A DNA stretch of 64,000 nt from Oceanobacillus sojae (GTDB lineage: Bacteria; Bacillota; Bacilli; Bacillales; Amphibacillaceae), in contig NZ_BJYM01000003.1 in NCBI RefSeq assembly GCF_007991515.1, positions 186,001 to 250,000 on the forward strand, read 5' to 3'. Below the pieces are notes generated by a model, which did not search any database, was not told the origin of the DNA, and saw only the letters and a list, made by a program, of their open reading frames with translations. This document shows positions 8,691-17,305 of this stretch, one piece after another (the stretch's first letter is position 1; the number at the start of each line of letters is the position of its first letter). The translations under genes were made by a program, and so were the position numbers.

Positions 8691-9584
8691 ATGTGTATGC
8701 AGACAGAGATGAGAAATAAAGAATCGAACCGCCTACATGAAAAGTCAACTTATGAAATTTTACAGATGATGAATAAACAGGATAAAACAGTTCCTGGTGT
8801 TGTAGAGAAAGCTTTGCCGCAAATAGAGAAGGCTGTAGAAGCTATGGTAGAAGCAATTGAGAAAAAGCATAAAGTAATCTATTTAGGATCAGGAACAAGC
8901 GGCAGGCTGGGTGTTTTGGATGCATCTGAATGCCCGCCAACTTTTGGTGTAGCTCCTGATGTTATTCAAGGGATTATCGCTGGTGGAGATAAAGCACTGC
9001 GTATTGCTATCGAAAATGCAGAAGATGATGATCAGCTTGGTGAGCAGGATGTAAGGGAAGCTGCCAACCTGGGTGATGTAGTTGTAGGGATTGCATCAAG
9101 CGGGCAGACTCCTTATGTGCTGGGAGCAGTAAAGAAGGCAAAAGCATTAGGATTAAAAACAATTGGAATTTCCTGTAACGAGAATACTAGATTATCAGAG
9201 GAAGTGGATATTGCTATTGAGCTTCCTGTAGGCCCGGAAATTTTAACCGGATCAACAAGGTTAAAGGCGGGAACAGCTCAAAAACTGGTGTTGAATATGC
9301 TGTCTACAGTAACCATGGTGCGGACGGGAAAAGTATATGAAAATCTGATGATTAATTTACAAGCCAAAAACAAGAAGCTGCGAAATAGAGCTATATCTAT
9401 TATTAAAGAATTGACTCAGGCAAGCGATAAAGAGGCCGGCCAGGTCTATGACAAAGCAGATGGAGATACGAAAGCAGCTATACTGATGCTGATGTTTGAT
9501 GTTGATGCAAAAATAGCTCAAGAAAGATTGAAGAAGCATCAGGGGAACTTTGTTAAAGCGTTGAGTGAATGGAGCAAAGAGTAG
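8691..9584 (+). CDS. murQ: N-acetylmuramic acid 6-phosphate etherase MurQ
   Basis: The 297-residue protein matches MurQ in length and motifs: LGSGTSGRLGVLDASECPP, the AEDD acidic stretch and PEILTGSTRLKAGTAQK within the SIS domain, plus a C-terminal helical UBA-like domain. MurQ cleaves the D-lactyl ether of MurNAc 6-phosphate, giving GlcNAc 6-phosphate and D-lactate in the cytoplasm. Two in-frame ATGs (8691 and 8697) follow an AGAAGGGA ribosome site; the first is taken. This is the anchor for calling the region a MurNAc recovery operon. Confidence 0.93.
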   Translation: MCMQTEMRNKESNRLHEKSTYEILQMMNKQDKTVPGVVEKALPQIEKAVEAMVEAIEKKHKVIYLGSGTSGRLGVLDASECPPTFGVAPDVIQGIIAGGDKALRIAIENAEDDDQLGEQDVREAANLGDVVVGIASSGQTPYVLGAVKKAKALGLKTIGISCNENTRLSEEVDIAIELPVGPEILTGSTRLKAGTAQKLVLNMLSTVTMVRTGKVYENLMINLQAKNKKLRNRAISIIKELTQASDKEAGQVYDKADGDTKAAILMLMFDVDAKIAQERLKKHQGNFVKALSEWSKE

Positions 9585-9668
9585 ACATACATGGGAGGAT
9601 AAGCATATTGCTGCTCCGGATAATTTAGGAATTATACAAATCTTAATAATTAATAGGAGGTTTTAGTA

Positions 9669-10964
9669 ATGAAGAAGAGTCTATTGCTTGGAATGTTTTT
9701 AATTATATGCAGCGGAATACTTGCTGCATGTGGAAACGGAGACAGCTCCGGCAGCTCGAATGAAAATGCAGTAGAACTAGAAATGTACAGCTGGAGAACA
9801 GAAGACAGGTCTGCATATGAGGAGATAATTGCTGCATTTGAAGAAGAGAATCCGGGTATTAAAATTAAATTCAATCCGTTTGATTCTACGGAATATAATA
9901 CGATTTTAACCAACGCACTGGTTTCGGGAACAGGACCTGATATTGTGCAGCTGAGACCATATTCAGGTGCCCAGACAATTGCCGATAATGGATATTTAGT
10001 GGCTTTAGATGATATAGAAGGCATTGAAAACTTCGATGATTCTTATTTAGAGGCAGCACAGGGAAGTGACGGAAGTACTTATGGAATACCATTATCTTTA
10101 AATGTAGGTGTCATTTTTTATAATCAGAATATTTTTGAAGAGTATGGTTTAGATGTTCCAGAGACATGGGAGGACTTTGTAAGCGTTAGTGAGGAATTAT
10201 TGGCTAATGATATTATTCCTGTAGCTCAAGGGGGAAGAGACGCATATTTATTATCGATGCTTCACGGTGTTATTTCGCCGACAGCATACGGAGGTAACGA
10301 ATTTGTAGATGAATTAACAGAAGGAAATACTGATTTAACGGACGAGCGCATGCTGGCATCCCTGGATCGAATGGAAGAAATTACAGCATTTTTGCCGGAT
10401 GATTTTATTGCTTTAGATGATAATGACGCACAAGCTCTATTTTATGCGGAAGAAGCAGCGATGTATATTAATGGAGACTATCGATTAGAAACCTTTGAAA
10501 ATAACATTCCAGATATTCCTGTTGGTGTTATTACTGGATTCAAGGAGGAGGATGCAGAAGAACCGCTGGTAATGGACTGGGTGGACAGCTCTTACGGAGT
10601 CGTTGAAGGGACAGAGCATGAGGAAGAGGCTCTGAAATTCATGGAATTTATGGCATCGCAGGAGTTCGGACAAACGTTCAGCGATAGCTTGAGTCGTGTT
10701 AGTGCTGTAGATGGAGTAACAGCTACACACGAAATTGTTCAGCAGGTGACAGAGGCTTCAGAAGCAAATTCTACACCTTACCTTATGCTTGTCCATTATG
10801 GAGAGGGCTCGCCGACATCAAAAACTATTTTTGAAGACGGACTGCAGGGAATGTATCTGGGAGAAATTACGAAAGAAGCCCTGCTCGAACAAACACAGGA
10901 AAACGCTGAAAGAGCTGCAGAAGAGGGAGTAGAAGAGTTAGAGATGATTGAAGAAGATGAGTAA
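9669..10964 (+). CDS. ABC transporter sugar-binding lipoprotein (CUT1 type), copy 1
   Basis: The 431-residue extracytoplasmic solute-binding protein has a lipoprotein signal peptide with lipobox LAAC, lipidated Cys21, then a Ser/Asn-rich linker. The body is a family 1 sugar-binding protein (IIAAFEEENPGIKIKFNPF early; NALVSGTGPDIVQL about residues 77-90). The C-terminus is strongly acidic. A GGAGG site precedes the ATG. It follows murQ by 84 bases and is followed by a paralog of the same length, then two permeases. The ligand is inferred to be MurNAc, a muropeptide or a cell-wall disaccharide. Confidence 0.85.
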   Translation: MKKSLLLGMFLIICSGILAACGNGDSSGSSNENAVELEMYSWRTEDRSAYEEIIAAFEEENPGIKIKFNPFDSTEYNTILTNALVSGTGPDIVQLRPYSGAQTIADNGYLVALDDIEGIENFDDSYLEAAQGSDGSTYGIPLSLNVGVIFYNQNIFEEYGLDVPETWEDFVSVSEELLANDIIPVAQGGRDAYLLSMLHGVISPTAYGGNEFVDELTEGNTDLTDERMLASLDRMEEITAFLPDDFIALDDNDAQALFYAEEAAMYINGDYRLETFENNIPDIPVGVITGFKEEDAEEPLVMDWVDSSYGVVEGTEHEEEALKFMEFMASQEFGQTFSDSLSRVSAVDGVTATHEIVQQVTEASEANSTPYLMLVHYGEGSPTSKTIFEDGLQGMYLGEITKEALLEQTQENAERAAEEGVEELEMIEEDE

Positions 10965-11123
10965 AGGTAATTGGAGAACTTTGGGTCTTCCGTTATTGAG
11001 AATAAGCAGTCAATAAATTTTCTTTAATATTTTGGCAGCGCTTCTAAAAAAGCGTCCTGCAGCGTTTATTCATCTCAGAAGAAAGAGTCGCGCTGTGATA
11101 AAACACAGAGGAGGTTTTCAATA

Positions 11124-12419
11124 ATGAAGAAAAAGCTGTTTATTGGAATATTCTTTATCTTATTCAGCGGGATAGCTGCTGGATGCGGAAGCGAGGATAG
11201 TTCCGGTAATTCAAATGAAGATGCCGTAGAACTAGAAATGTATAGCTGGAGAACAGAGGACAGATCTGCATATGAGGAGATAATCGCTGCTTTTGAGGAA
11301 GAAAATCCAAATATTAAAATTAAATTTAATCCATTTGAAGCTACGGAATATAATACTATCTTAACCAATGCCTTAGTATCAGGAACAGGACCTGACATTG
11401 TGCAGCTCAGACCTTATACTGGTGCCCGGACAATTGCAGACAATGGATATTTAGTGGCTTTAGATGATATAGAAGGTATTGATAACTTTGACGAATCATA
11501 TTTAGAAGCTGCGCAGGGAAGTGACGGAAATACCTATGGAATACCTTTGTCTTTAAATATTGGTCTGATCTATTACAATATAGATATTTTTAATGAACAT
11601 GGGCTGGATCCCCCTGAAACATGGGATGATTTTATAGAAGTCAGTCAGGAATTAAAGAATAATGGCGTTACACCATTATCTGTAGGCGGGAGAGAAGCAT
11701 GGCTGTTATCTATGCTGCACGGGGTTATAACTCCAACGGCATATGGAGGTAATGAATTTGTATCAGATATAACAGAGGGAGCAGCCGATTTAACAGATTC
11801 TCGAATGATGGAATCCTTAGATAGAATGGAAGAGCTTACAGAATATATAGCTGACGGCTTTATGGCTTTAGATGATGCTGATTCACAAGCATTATTTTAT
11901 ACAGAAGAAGCAGCAATGTATGTAAATGGAGATTTTCAATTAGAAGTATTGGAAAATAGTAACCCTGATCTTTCCATAGGCGTAATTCCCGGATTTAAGG
12001 AGGAAGGTTCAGATGATCCATTAGTCATGAATTGGGTGGATGGTTCATATGGCGTTGTAAAAGGTACAGAACATGAAGAAGAAGCCCTGCAGTTTATGGA
12101 ATTTATGGCCAGCCCGGAATTCGGGCAATTATTTACTGATAATTTAAGCCGGGTTAGTGCTGTAGAGGGCGTAACTGCATCACATGATATTGTCAAACAA
12201 ATTATGGAGGCTTCGGAGGCTAATTCAACTCCTTATCTTATGCTTGTTGAGTATGGTTTAGGTTCCCCATCAACAAAAGGTATTTTTGAGGACGGATTAC
12301 AGGGGATGTATTTAGGGGAGGTCACAAAGGAAGAATTGCTTGAACAATCACAGGAAAATGCAGAGAGAGCTGCAGAAGAGGGAGTAGAGGAGTTAGAGAT
12401 GATTGAGGAAGATGAGTAA
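11124..12419 (+). CDS. ABC transporter sugar-binding lipoprotein (CUT1 type), copy 2
   Basis: This 431-residue protein is a tandem paralog of the preceding lipoprotein, identical at roughly three quarters of positions by eye, with a lipobox ending in Cys21 and the same acidic tail. The two genes even share the ribosome site (GGAGGTTTT) and nearly the same 3' end. Divergence is greatest in the central segment (about residues 140-240), which in this fold lines the ligand cleft and hinge, suggesting altered ligand preference. It is the last gene before the inserted 292-bp element. Confidence 0.85.
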   Translation: MKKKLFIGIFFILFSGIAAGCGSEDSSGNSNEDAVELEMYSWRTEDRSAYEEIIAAFEEENPNIKIKFNPFEATEYNTILTNALVSGTGPDIVQLRPYTGARTIADNGYLVALDDIEGIDNFDESYLEAAQGSDGNTYGIPLSLNIGLIYYNIDIFNEHGLDPPETWDDFIEVSQELKNNGVTPLSVGGREAWLLSMLHGVITPTAYGGNEFVSDITEGAADLTDSRMMESLDRMEELTEYIADGFMALDDADSQALFYTEEAAMYVNGDFQLEVLENSNPDLSIGVIPGFKEEGSDDPLVMNWVDGSYGVVKGTEHEEEALQFMEFMASPEFGQLFTDNLSRVSAVEGVTASHDIVKQIMEASEANSTPYLMLVEYGLGSPSTKGIFEDGLQGMYLGEVTKEELLEQSQENAERAAEEGVEELEMIEEDE

Positions 12420-12430
12420 CGTAAATAGGA

Positions 12431-12722
12431 TGTTCAAAAAGTCCAATAAAGATGACACGGCGATAAGAGGATCTTCTACTAAGAGCGCCCACGTCGTGTG
12501 GGCAACGTAAAAGCCACCACAACACGTGAGAAGTGCGTCGACTAACTTTTTCCGATGGGACTGGGACTGCGATTACTCGTCCCATCGAAGAGCTTTTGCG
12601 ATTACTCGCTCCACCGAGAACATTTGTGGACAATACAGAAGTCACCACATCCTGTGGAAGTCCGTTCGTAAAAAATTAGTCGCCTTGAACTTCTTAATCC
12701 TAGTTACAGGACTTTTTGAACA
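12431..12722. mobile_element. 292-bp MITE-like structured non-coding element
   Basis: The element is bounded by a perfect 14-bp inverted repeat, TGTTCAAAAAGTCC (12431-12444) and GGACTTTTTGAACA (12709-12722). Inside are nested complementary stems: GCCCAC/GTGGGC (12487-12503), GATGGGAC/GTCCCATC (12554-12586), CGACTAACTTTTT with AAAAAATTAGTCG (12539-12551 and 12670-12682) and CCACA/TGTGG (12645-12657). Base composition is visibly more GC-rich than its neighbours. TAAATA occurs just outside both ends (12422-12427, 12729-12734), a possible but weak target duplication. A 69-codon reading frame inside has no protein-like features. It may be a MITE or a repeated structured RNA. Confidence 0.6.
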
Positions 12723-12740
12723 CACACTTAAATAAAAAAC

Positions 12741-12777
12741 GAATACACAATCAGCTTTGGTTGTGTATTCACCTTTT
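12741..12777 (+). terminator. Intra-operon hairpin between binding-protein and permease genes
   Basis: A perfect 10-bp stem, GAATACACAA (12741-12750) and TTGTGTATTC (12761-12770), is followed by ACCTTTT. Weak or partial terminators after binding-protein genes are common in ABC operons and lower permease expression relative to the binding protein. Confidence 0.6.
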
Positions 12778-12792
12778 GGGAGGGTGGACTCC

Positions 12793-13716
12793 ATGGCTAA
12801 AAATAAGCAGAAAAATAGATATAAAAAGCATCTTGTTCATTTATTCATACTTCCTGCTGCACTGATTTATGGTGTTTTTCAGTTATATCCATTAATTTCG
12901 GCTGCCTTGAACAGCTTTTATTCGTTTAATGGATTTGAACGGATGGATTTTATAGGGTTTCAAAATTTTATAACGTTATTTACAGAAAAACCGTACAAGG
13001 ATTTTTTCCTGAATGCATTTAGTCATAACTGGATTTATTTTTTCGTTACAGTACTTACCCAACTAGTTATCTCACTTATATTAGCTTTAATTATACATAG
13101 TAAAATTAAAGGTAAAGAGTTTTTTAAAAGCATGTTCTTCTTGCCGAAGCTATTGTCTGTTATTGTCATTGGGTTTTTATTCAGCCTAATTTTAAACCCG
13201 ACCAGAGGTGCGCTTAACACACTGCTGGAAGCAATCGGCCTGGAGGCATTCACAAGACCCTGGCTGGGGGATATGAGTACTGCACTCTTAAGTGTTATCT
13301 TTGTTGACAGCTGGGCGTCCATCGGATTTTCTATGCTGATATTTTTAGCTGGTCTGCAGGCGATTGATAAGGAAATTTTTGAAGCGGCAAGAATTGATGG
13401 AGCTAATTCATTTACTGTTTTATTTAGAATTACGCTTCCTATGATTGGACCGGCCCTAATGATTATGACAGTGCTGACATTTATAGGATCATTTGAAACA
13501 TTCGAATATGTATTTGCTATGCAGGGATCTTCGGGAGGGCCATATTATTCAACGGATGTACTGACAACCTTCTTTTACCGTTTAGCTTTCGGAACAGTTG
13601 ATGGAGGGCAGGCAATTGGACTCGGTTCAGCAGTTGCAGTCGTTCTATTTATTATTATCGGCATGGCGACAAGTATCATTTTATTTGTCTTCAAGCGGAA
13701 AGACTTCGAAAGGTAA
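12793..13716 (+). CDS. ABC transporter permease, sugar (CUT1, MalF/UgpA type)
   Basis: The 307-residue inner-membrane protein has about six membrane helices and the permease EAA motif EAARIDGANSFTVLFRITLP in its second half, where it contacts the ATPase. The start at 12793 follows GGGAGGGTGG; an upstream in-frame extension would run through the hairpin and was rejected. With the next gene it forms the import channel for the two binding proteins. No ATPase gene is nearby, as is usual for Bacillaceae CUT1 systems that share an MsmX-type ATPase. Confidence 0.88.
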   Translation: MAKNKQKNRYKKHLVHLFILPAALIYGVFQLYPLISAALNSFYSFNGFERMDFIGFQNFITLFTEKPYKDFFLNAFSHNWIYFFVTVLTQLVISLILALIIHSKIKGKEFFKSMFFLPKLLSVIVIGFLFSLILNPTRGALNTLLEAIGLEAFTRPWLGDMSTALLSVIFVDSWASIGFSMLIFLAGLQAIDKEIFEAARIDGANSFTVLFRITLPMIGPALMIMTVLTFIGSFETFEYVFAMQGSSGGPYYSTDVLTTFFYRLAFGTVDGGQAIGLGSAVAVVLFIIIGMATSIILFVFKRKDFER

Positions 13717-13737
13717 AATAGTGAAGGAGGAGAGAAG

Positions 13738-14562
13738 ATGAAAACTAATCCGTTATTACAAATCATAAAGTACGCCGTCTTAGCATTATTTACGTTTGTT
13801 TTTGGCTATCCGATTTTTTTAATGATTGTTTCTTCATTTAAAGAAAATGCAGAGATTTTTACAAATCCTTTAAGTTTGCCAACTTCCTTCAATTTAGATA
13901 ACTATATAGAGGTTTGGGAAGTCGTCAATTTTTCCAATTATATTATTAATAGTATCATTGTCAGTTCAGCTTCTGTATTTATTGTACTATTTGTATCGTC
14001 TTTGGCTGGATATTATCTTTCAAGATATAGATTTAAATGGAATCCTTATTTGTTAGCGTTTTTCATGATAGGGCTTATGCTTCCGATGAAGCTGGCTGTT
14101 ATACCGCTTTATATGACGATGCTGAAATTAGGTTTAGTAGATACCCTATTTGCTTTAATTTTTATCTATGTTGCCGGTGGAATTCCATTCGCAGTATTTT
14201 TGTTCTATGGTTTTTTCCGTACAGTTCCAAGAGCCTTGGAGGATTCTGCGAGATTAGATGGCTGTAATGATTTTCAAGTGTATTACCGGATTGTACTGCC
14301 GATAATGAAACCTGCTATTTCAATTGTGGGTATTGTAAACCTGATTAATGTCTGGAATGACTTTTTCTATCCGTTAATATTTATTCGAACCGATTCATTA
14401 TCAACTATTCCTCTGGGGATGTTAACATTATTCGGTGAGTATGATACACAATGGAATCTGCTGTTTGCGGGTTTAACTTTGTCGTCATTACCGATGATTG
14501 TCGCATTTTTATTCGCCTCCAGGCAGTTTATGGATAGCTTAACGGAAGGAGCCGTGAAATAA
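13738..14562 (+). CDS. ABC transporter permease, sugar (CUT1, MalG/UgpE type)
   Basis: The 274-residue protein has six predicted membrane helices and the second-permease EAA-like motif EDSARLDGCNDFQVYYRIVL near residue 160-180. A GGAGGAG site precedes the ATG. It pairs with the upstream permease. Its stop codon is followed directly by the GTG of the HAD hydrolase gene. Confidence 0.88.
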   Translation: MKTNPLLQIIKYAVLALFTFVFGYPIFLMIVSSFKENAEIFTNPLSLPTSFNLDNYIEVWEVVNFSNYIINSIIVSSASVFIVLFVSSLAGYYLSRYRFKWNPYLLAFFMIGLMLPMKLAVIPLYMTMLKLGLVDTLFALIFIYVAGGIPFAVFLFYGFFRTVPRALEDSARLDGCNDFQVYYRIVLPIMKPAISIVGIVNLINVWNDFFYPLIFIRTDSLSTIPLGMLTLFGEYDTQWNLLFAGLTLSSLPMIVAFLFASRQFMDSLTEGAVK

Positions 14563-15348
14563 GTGGGAACAAAATGGATTACATTTGATCTTGATGAAAC
14601 AATAATGCAAAATCCCTTCGGAAAATGGGTTTTTCCGGAGATTGTGAATATGTTGAAAAAGGAAACAGATACGGAAGAGGATATTCTGGATTTGATTGTC
14701 AGCGAGCACTTACAAAGAATGAGTGAAGAGCGATTTTTAGAAGCATATGATTGGGATGATATTATAACTGGCGTAGCAGGGAATTTAGGAGCAGGTTCAG
14801 TTATAGATATAGAAAGGATGGTTATCAAGCATTCTGAGTCTCCGAAGATTTATTTGCTGGAAGATAATATGCTGGACTATCTGAAACGAATCAAAGAAAA
14901 AGGCTTCCATCTTGCAGCTGCAACAAATGGTTATTCAAAGTATCAGCTCCCGGTATTGCAGAAACTGGGTCTCGATAGAGTATTTGATGAAGTGATTACA
15001 TCCGATTCGGCAGGATTTGCCAAGCCGAATCCTGCCGTTTTGAAAAAACTGTCGGATGACGGAGAAATAACAGCGCACGTTGGTGATCGAATTGACCATG
15101 ATGTATTATTGGCCAATAAATTAGGAGTTTTTTCTGTTTTTATTCACAGGGCCCTGCCAGCTGAAGTTTTAGCATACCCGATTGATGAAAGGGCAACACA
15201 CCCAAGTTTTATTAAAATATGTGAAGAAAAATGGCATAAAGAAAACAGATTAAGAGAGATGCCGTTTCTTGAGAATGAATGCATTCCAAAAGTGGTGGTG
15301 CAATCTGTTGAAGAACTGGCGGAGAAAATCGGCTTTATTCTTAAATAA
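14563..15348 (+). CDS. HAD-superfamily hydrolase, probable sugar-phosphate phosphatase
   Basis: The 261-residue protein has HAD motif I FDLDET (D9 and D11), motif III around FAKPNP and motif IV GDRIDHDV. An insertion between motif I and the core indicates a C1-type cap, as in phosphoglycolate phosphatase or YjjG-like enzymes. It starts with GTG immediately after the permease stop, so it is translationally coupled and the last gene of the operon. Pseudomonas MupP, also HAD, dephosphorylates MurNAc 6-phosphate; homology of function here is speculation. Confidence 0.75.
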   Translation: MGTKWITFDLDETIMQNPFGKWVFPEIVNMLKKETDTEEDILDLIVSEHLQRMSEERFLEAYDWDDIITGVAGNLGAGSVIDIERMVIKHSESPKIYLLEDNMLDYLKRIKEKGFHLAAATNGYSKYQLPVLQKLGLDRVFDEVITSDSAGFAKPNPAVLKKLSDDGEITAHVGDRIDHDVLLANKLGVFSVFIHRALPAEVLAYPIDERATHPSFIKICEEKWHKENRLREMPFLENECIPKVVVQSVEELAEKIGFILK

Positions 15349-15464
15349 TTAATTCCTGATAAAGAAATAAAAAGATGTTTGGAACAAAAGCAAATTGTAT
15401 AGATATAAGGTATGAGAGGATATTAATGTATTAAAGTGTTTAAAAATAGAATACGGATTGAATG

Positions 15465-15502
15465 AATAAACTGCTGTTGTCAGAGAGCAGTTTATTTCTT
15501 TT
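15465..15502 (+). terminator. Rho-independent terminator of the MurNAc operon
   Basis: AATAAACTGCT (15465-15475) pairs with AGCAGTTTATT (15486-15496), followed by TCTTTTT. Confidence 0.85.
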
Positions 15503-15655
15503 TGCTTTAAAAATAGAAAAATAATGTAATAAATAAGGAGAAATTGAGAATTTGTGCTGAAAAATGAATAATATTGTCGTTTTGAGTTAAATTTTATACT
15601 TTTCTGAATGTAATTTGTTATTATTGTTATATAGACAAATTTTAATTTTAGCAAT

Positions 15656-15681
15656 ATACTTCTAATTTTTATTAGAAATAT
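15656..15681 (+). promoter_or_regulatory. Quasi-palindrome upstream of the RRNPP receptor gene (candidate operator)
   Basis: ATACTTCTAAT (15656-15666) and ATTAGAAATAT (15671-15681) form an inverted repeat with one mismatch around TTTT, 42 bp before the receptor start. It resembles in design, not sequence, PlcR/NprR-type operator dyads and may mediate autoregulation. The 375-bp gap holding it otherwise contains only the preceding terminator and A/T-rich DNA. Confidence 0.5.
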
Positions 15682-15723
15682 GTTACATTTAGAATAGGAG
15701 AAATTTCATACAGAGGAGAGAGA

Positions 15724-16956
15724 ATGTTGGATTTAGGGCAAAAACTTAAATTTTTACGAAACAAACAAAAATCCAAGCAGCAAGAGATTGTTGAAGGTAT
15801 TTGTTCTGTATCCTATTACAGCAAGATTGAAAACGGCAATGTCGTTCCTAATGAAGAGATCCTACAGCTGCTGGCCCGAAGATTTGGAATAAGTGTCCAA
15901 GAATTAGTTCAAACAGATGAAGCAATGAGTGATGAAGTAGTTCAGGAAGCAGAAGAAATTTATAATTTAATTAAAGAAAACCGGAAAGCCGCAGAAGAAG
16001 CCTATCAATTGTTTTTAGAAAAATACAAGAACTCACTGGATCCCGGTATGAAATTACTGATCAGTTTAATTCAATTACGGTTTACTTTGAGATTTTCAAC
16101 ACAGACAGAAGCGGAAGAAAAATTCCAGGAAGTTGAAGCTTTACAGGAGTATGGTAATCTGAAAATCATGCCGTTATTTAATAGAGTTTGTGGCTTATAC
16201 CATTATGTATCCGGCAATTATGACGTAGCGCTTGAGCTATATCTGGGATTGGCAAATTCGCTGAATTATCCTTATAAAGCAGATATTCATTATGAACTCT
16301 CCCTGGTTTACAACAGGAAGGGCAACATATACAAATCGATTCAGCATTTAGAAACCGCTTTAAATAAATACTTACAGGAAATGAACTATAACCAATGTAC
16401 AGTTTGTTATTTTTTGTTAGGTATTAACTACTATCAAATGAAAAATTTTGATGAAGCAATCGACTATTATTACCGTATAGAGAAGGTCGTAAAAGATGAT
16501 ACAAACCTGCTTCGCAAAGTTTATCATAATATGGGACTTGCTTTTGAAGATAAGAAGGATATCGAAAAAGCAATTGTTTACTATCAGAGAAGTCTCTCTG
16601 TCTCTAAAGATGAGCAATATAATATAAATACGATAGAGGCATTAGCCGATTTATATCTAAATATAAAGGATAAAGAAAAAGCAGCACAGTATATTTCCAA
16701 AGGAGAAACGATTGCCGATAAGTCTGATTTGAAGGAGCATGTTATTAAGTTTCAAGTGCTTCGATTACAATTGGAAGAAGAGGATATAAAAGAATATTTG
16801 GAAACTGTTGCTATTCCATTTTTTGAGAAGAGAAATGATACAGAAATTCTCATTCGATATAATGTATTACTATCAAATTATTATTCTCAAAATAAGCAGT
16901 ATAAACAAGCTTATTTTAAGATAAAAAACGCTCTGGATATGAAAGGAGGGATTTGA
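15724..16956 (+). CDS. HTH-TPR regulator, RRNPP (NprR/PlcR-like) peptide receptor
   Basis: The 410-residue cytoplasmic protein begins with an XRE-type helix-turn-helix (about residues 5-62, containing SYYSKIENGNVVPNEEILQL) followed by helical repeats; TPR-like segments include YDVALELYLGLAN, FDEAIDYYYRIE and IEKAIVYYQRSL. Length is close to NprR (about 420) and longer than PlcR (about 285). RRNPP receptors bind re-imported oligopeptides to switch DNA binding. The stop TGA overlaps the ATG of a 42-codon gene for an exported peptide, the usual receptor/pro-peptide arrangement. Targets and peptide specificity are unknown. Confidence 0.8.
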   Translation: MLDLGQKLKFLRNKQKSKQQEIVEGICSVSYYSKIENGNVVPNEEILQLLARRFGISVQELVQTDEAMSDEVVQEAEEIYNLIKENRKAAEEAYQLFLEKYKNSLDPGMKLLISLIQLRFTLRFSTQTEAEEKFQEVEALQEYGNLKIMPLFNRVCGLYHYVSGNYDVALELYLGLANSLNYPYKADIHYELSLVYNRKGNIYKSIQHLETALNKYLQEMNYNQCTVCYFLLGINYYQMKNFDEAIDYYYRIEKVVKDDTNLLRKVYHNMGLAFEDKKDIEKAIVYYQRSLSVSKDEQYNINTIEALADLYLNIKDKEKAAQYISKGETIADKSDLKEHVIKFQVLRLQLEEEDIKEYLETVAIPFFEKRNDTEILIRYNVLLSNYYSQNKQYKQAYFKIKNALDMKGGI

Positions 16957-17084
16957 TGAAGAAATTATTAATTGCTGTATTAGTAGTTTTCTCACTTTTC
17001 AGCGTAACAATGACTGTAAGTGCAGGCGGCAGTGTTGAGTATCCTGATTCAACGCATAGTCTTAATCCTAATGATGATTTTTAA
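16956..17084 (+). CDS. 42-residue secreted pro-peptide, probable signal for the upstream receptor
   Basis: The ATG at 16956 overlaps the receptor stop (TGATG) and follows GGAGG. The product has a classical signal peptide: two lysines, a hydrophobic core (LLIAVLVVFSLFSV), and a likely cleavage after VSA at residue 23. The remaining 19 residues are polar, ending HSLNPNDDF. Size, export signal, position and coupling match Phr, PapR and NprX precursors. The mature signal is probably a 5-8 residue piece from the C-terminal half, for example within STHSLNPNDDF; which piece is inference. A terminator follows at once. Confidence 0.8.
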   Translation: MKKLLIAVLVVFSLFSVTMTVSAGGSVEYPDSTHSLNPNDDF

Positions 17085-17106
17085 GTTCTGTTTATCGTAA
17101 ATGAAG

Positions 17107-17151
17107 AAAAAGCTATCTGGGGCTATTAAATTAGCGTATGATAGCTTTTTT
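17107..17151 (+). terminator. Rho-independent terminator after the peptide gene
   Basis: AAAAAGCTATC (17107-17117) pairs with GATAGCTTTTT, followed by T residues. It closes the two-gene receptor-peptide unit. Confidence 0.85.
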
Positions 17152-17284
17152 GTATTGTAAAATAAAATTTGATTCATTTTATGGAAGTAGGATAAAATAA
17201 AAATGTTTAAAGTTCATAACTAATTATAGAAGAATATGTTGTCTTTATTTATATTTCGTGGTAAAGTAATAATATTTCCGTTAC

Positions 17285-17305
17285 AAATCGTAATTATTAC
17301 GTTTT
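17285..17305 (+). promoter_or_regulatory. Zur box upstream of the 119-residue gene
   Basis: Half-site AAATCGTAAT, a central T, and ATTACGTTTT form a 10-1-10 dyad with 9 of 10 pairs. This matches the B. subtilis Zur consensus (AAATCGTAAT-N-ATTACGATTT) with one mismatch. It lies 32 bp before the start codon. Confidence 0.85.

Noticed and set aside
11041-11110. Small hairpins between the two sugar-binding lipoprotein genes
   Set aside because: Stems are five to six bases with no T-run, so a terminator or attenuator is not supported.
12526-12735. A 69-codon frame inside the 292-bp element
   Set aside because: It has no ribosome site, unusual composition and runs through the element's stems, so it is not supported as a gene.
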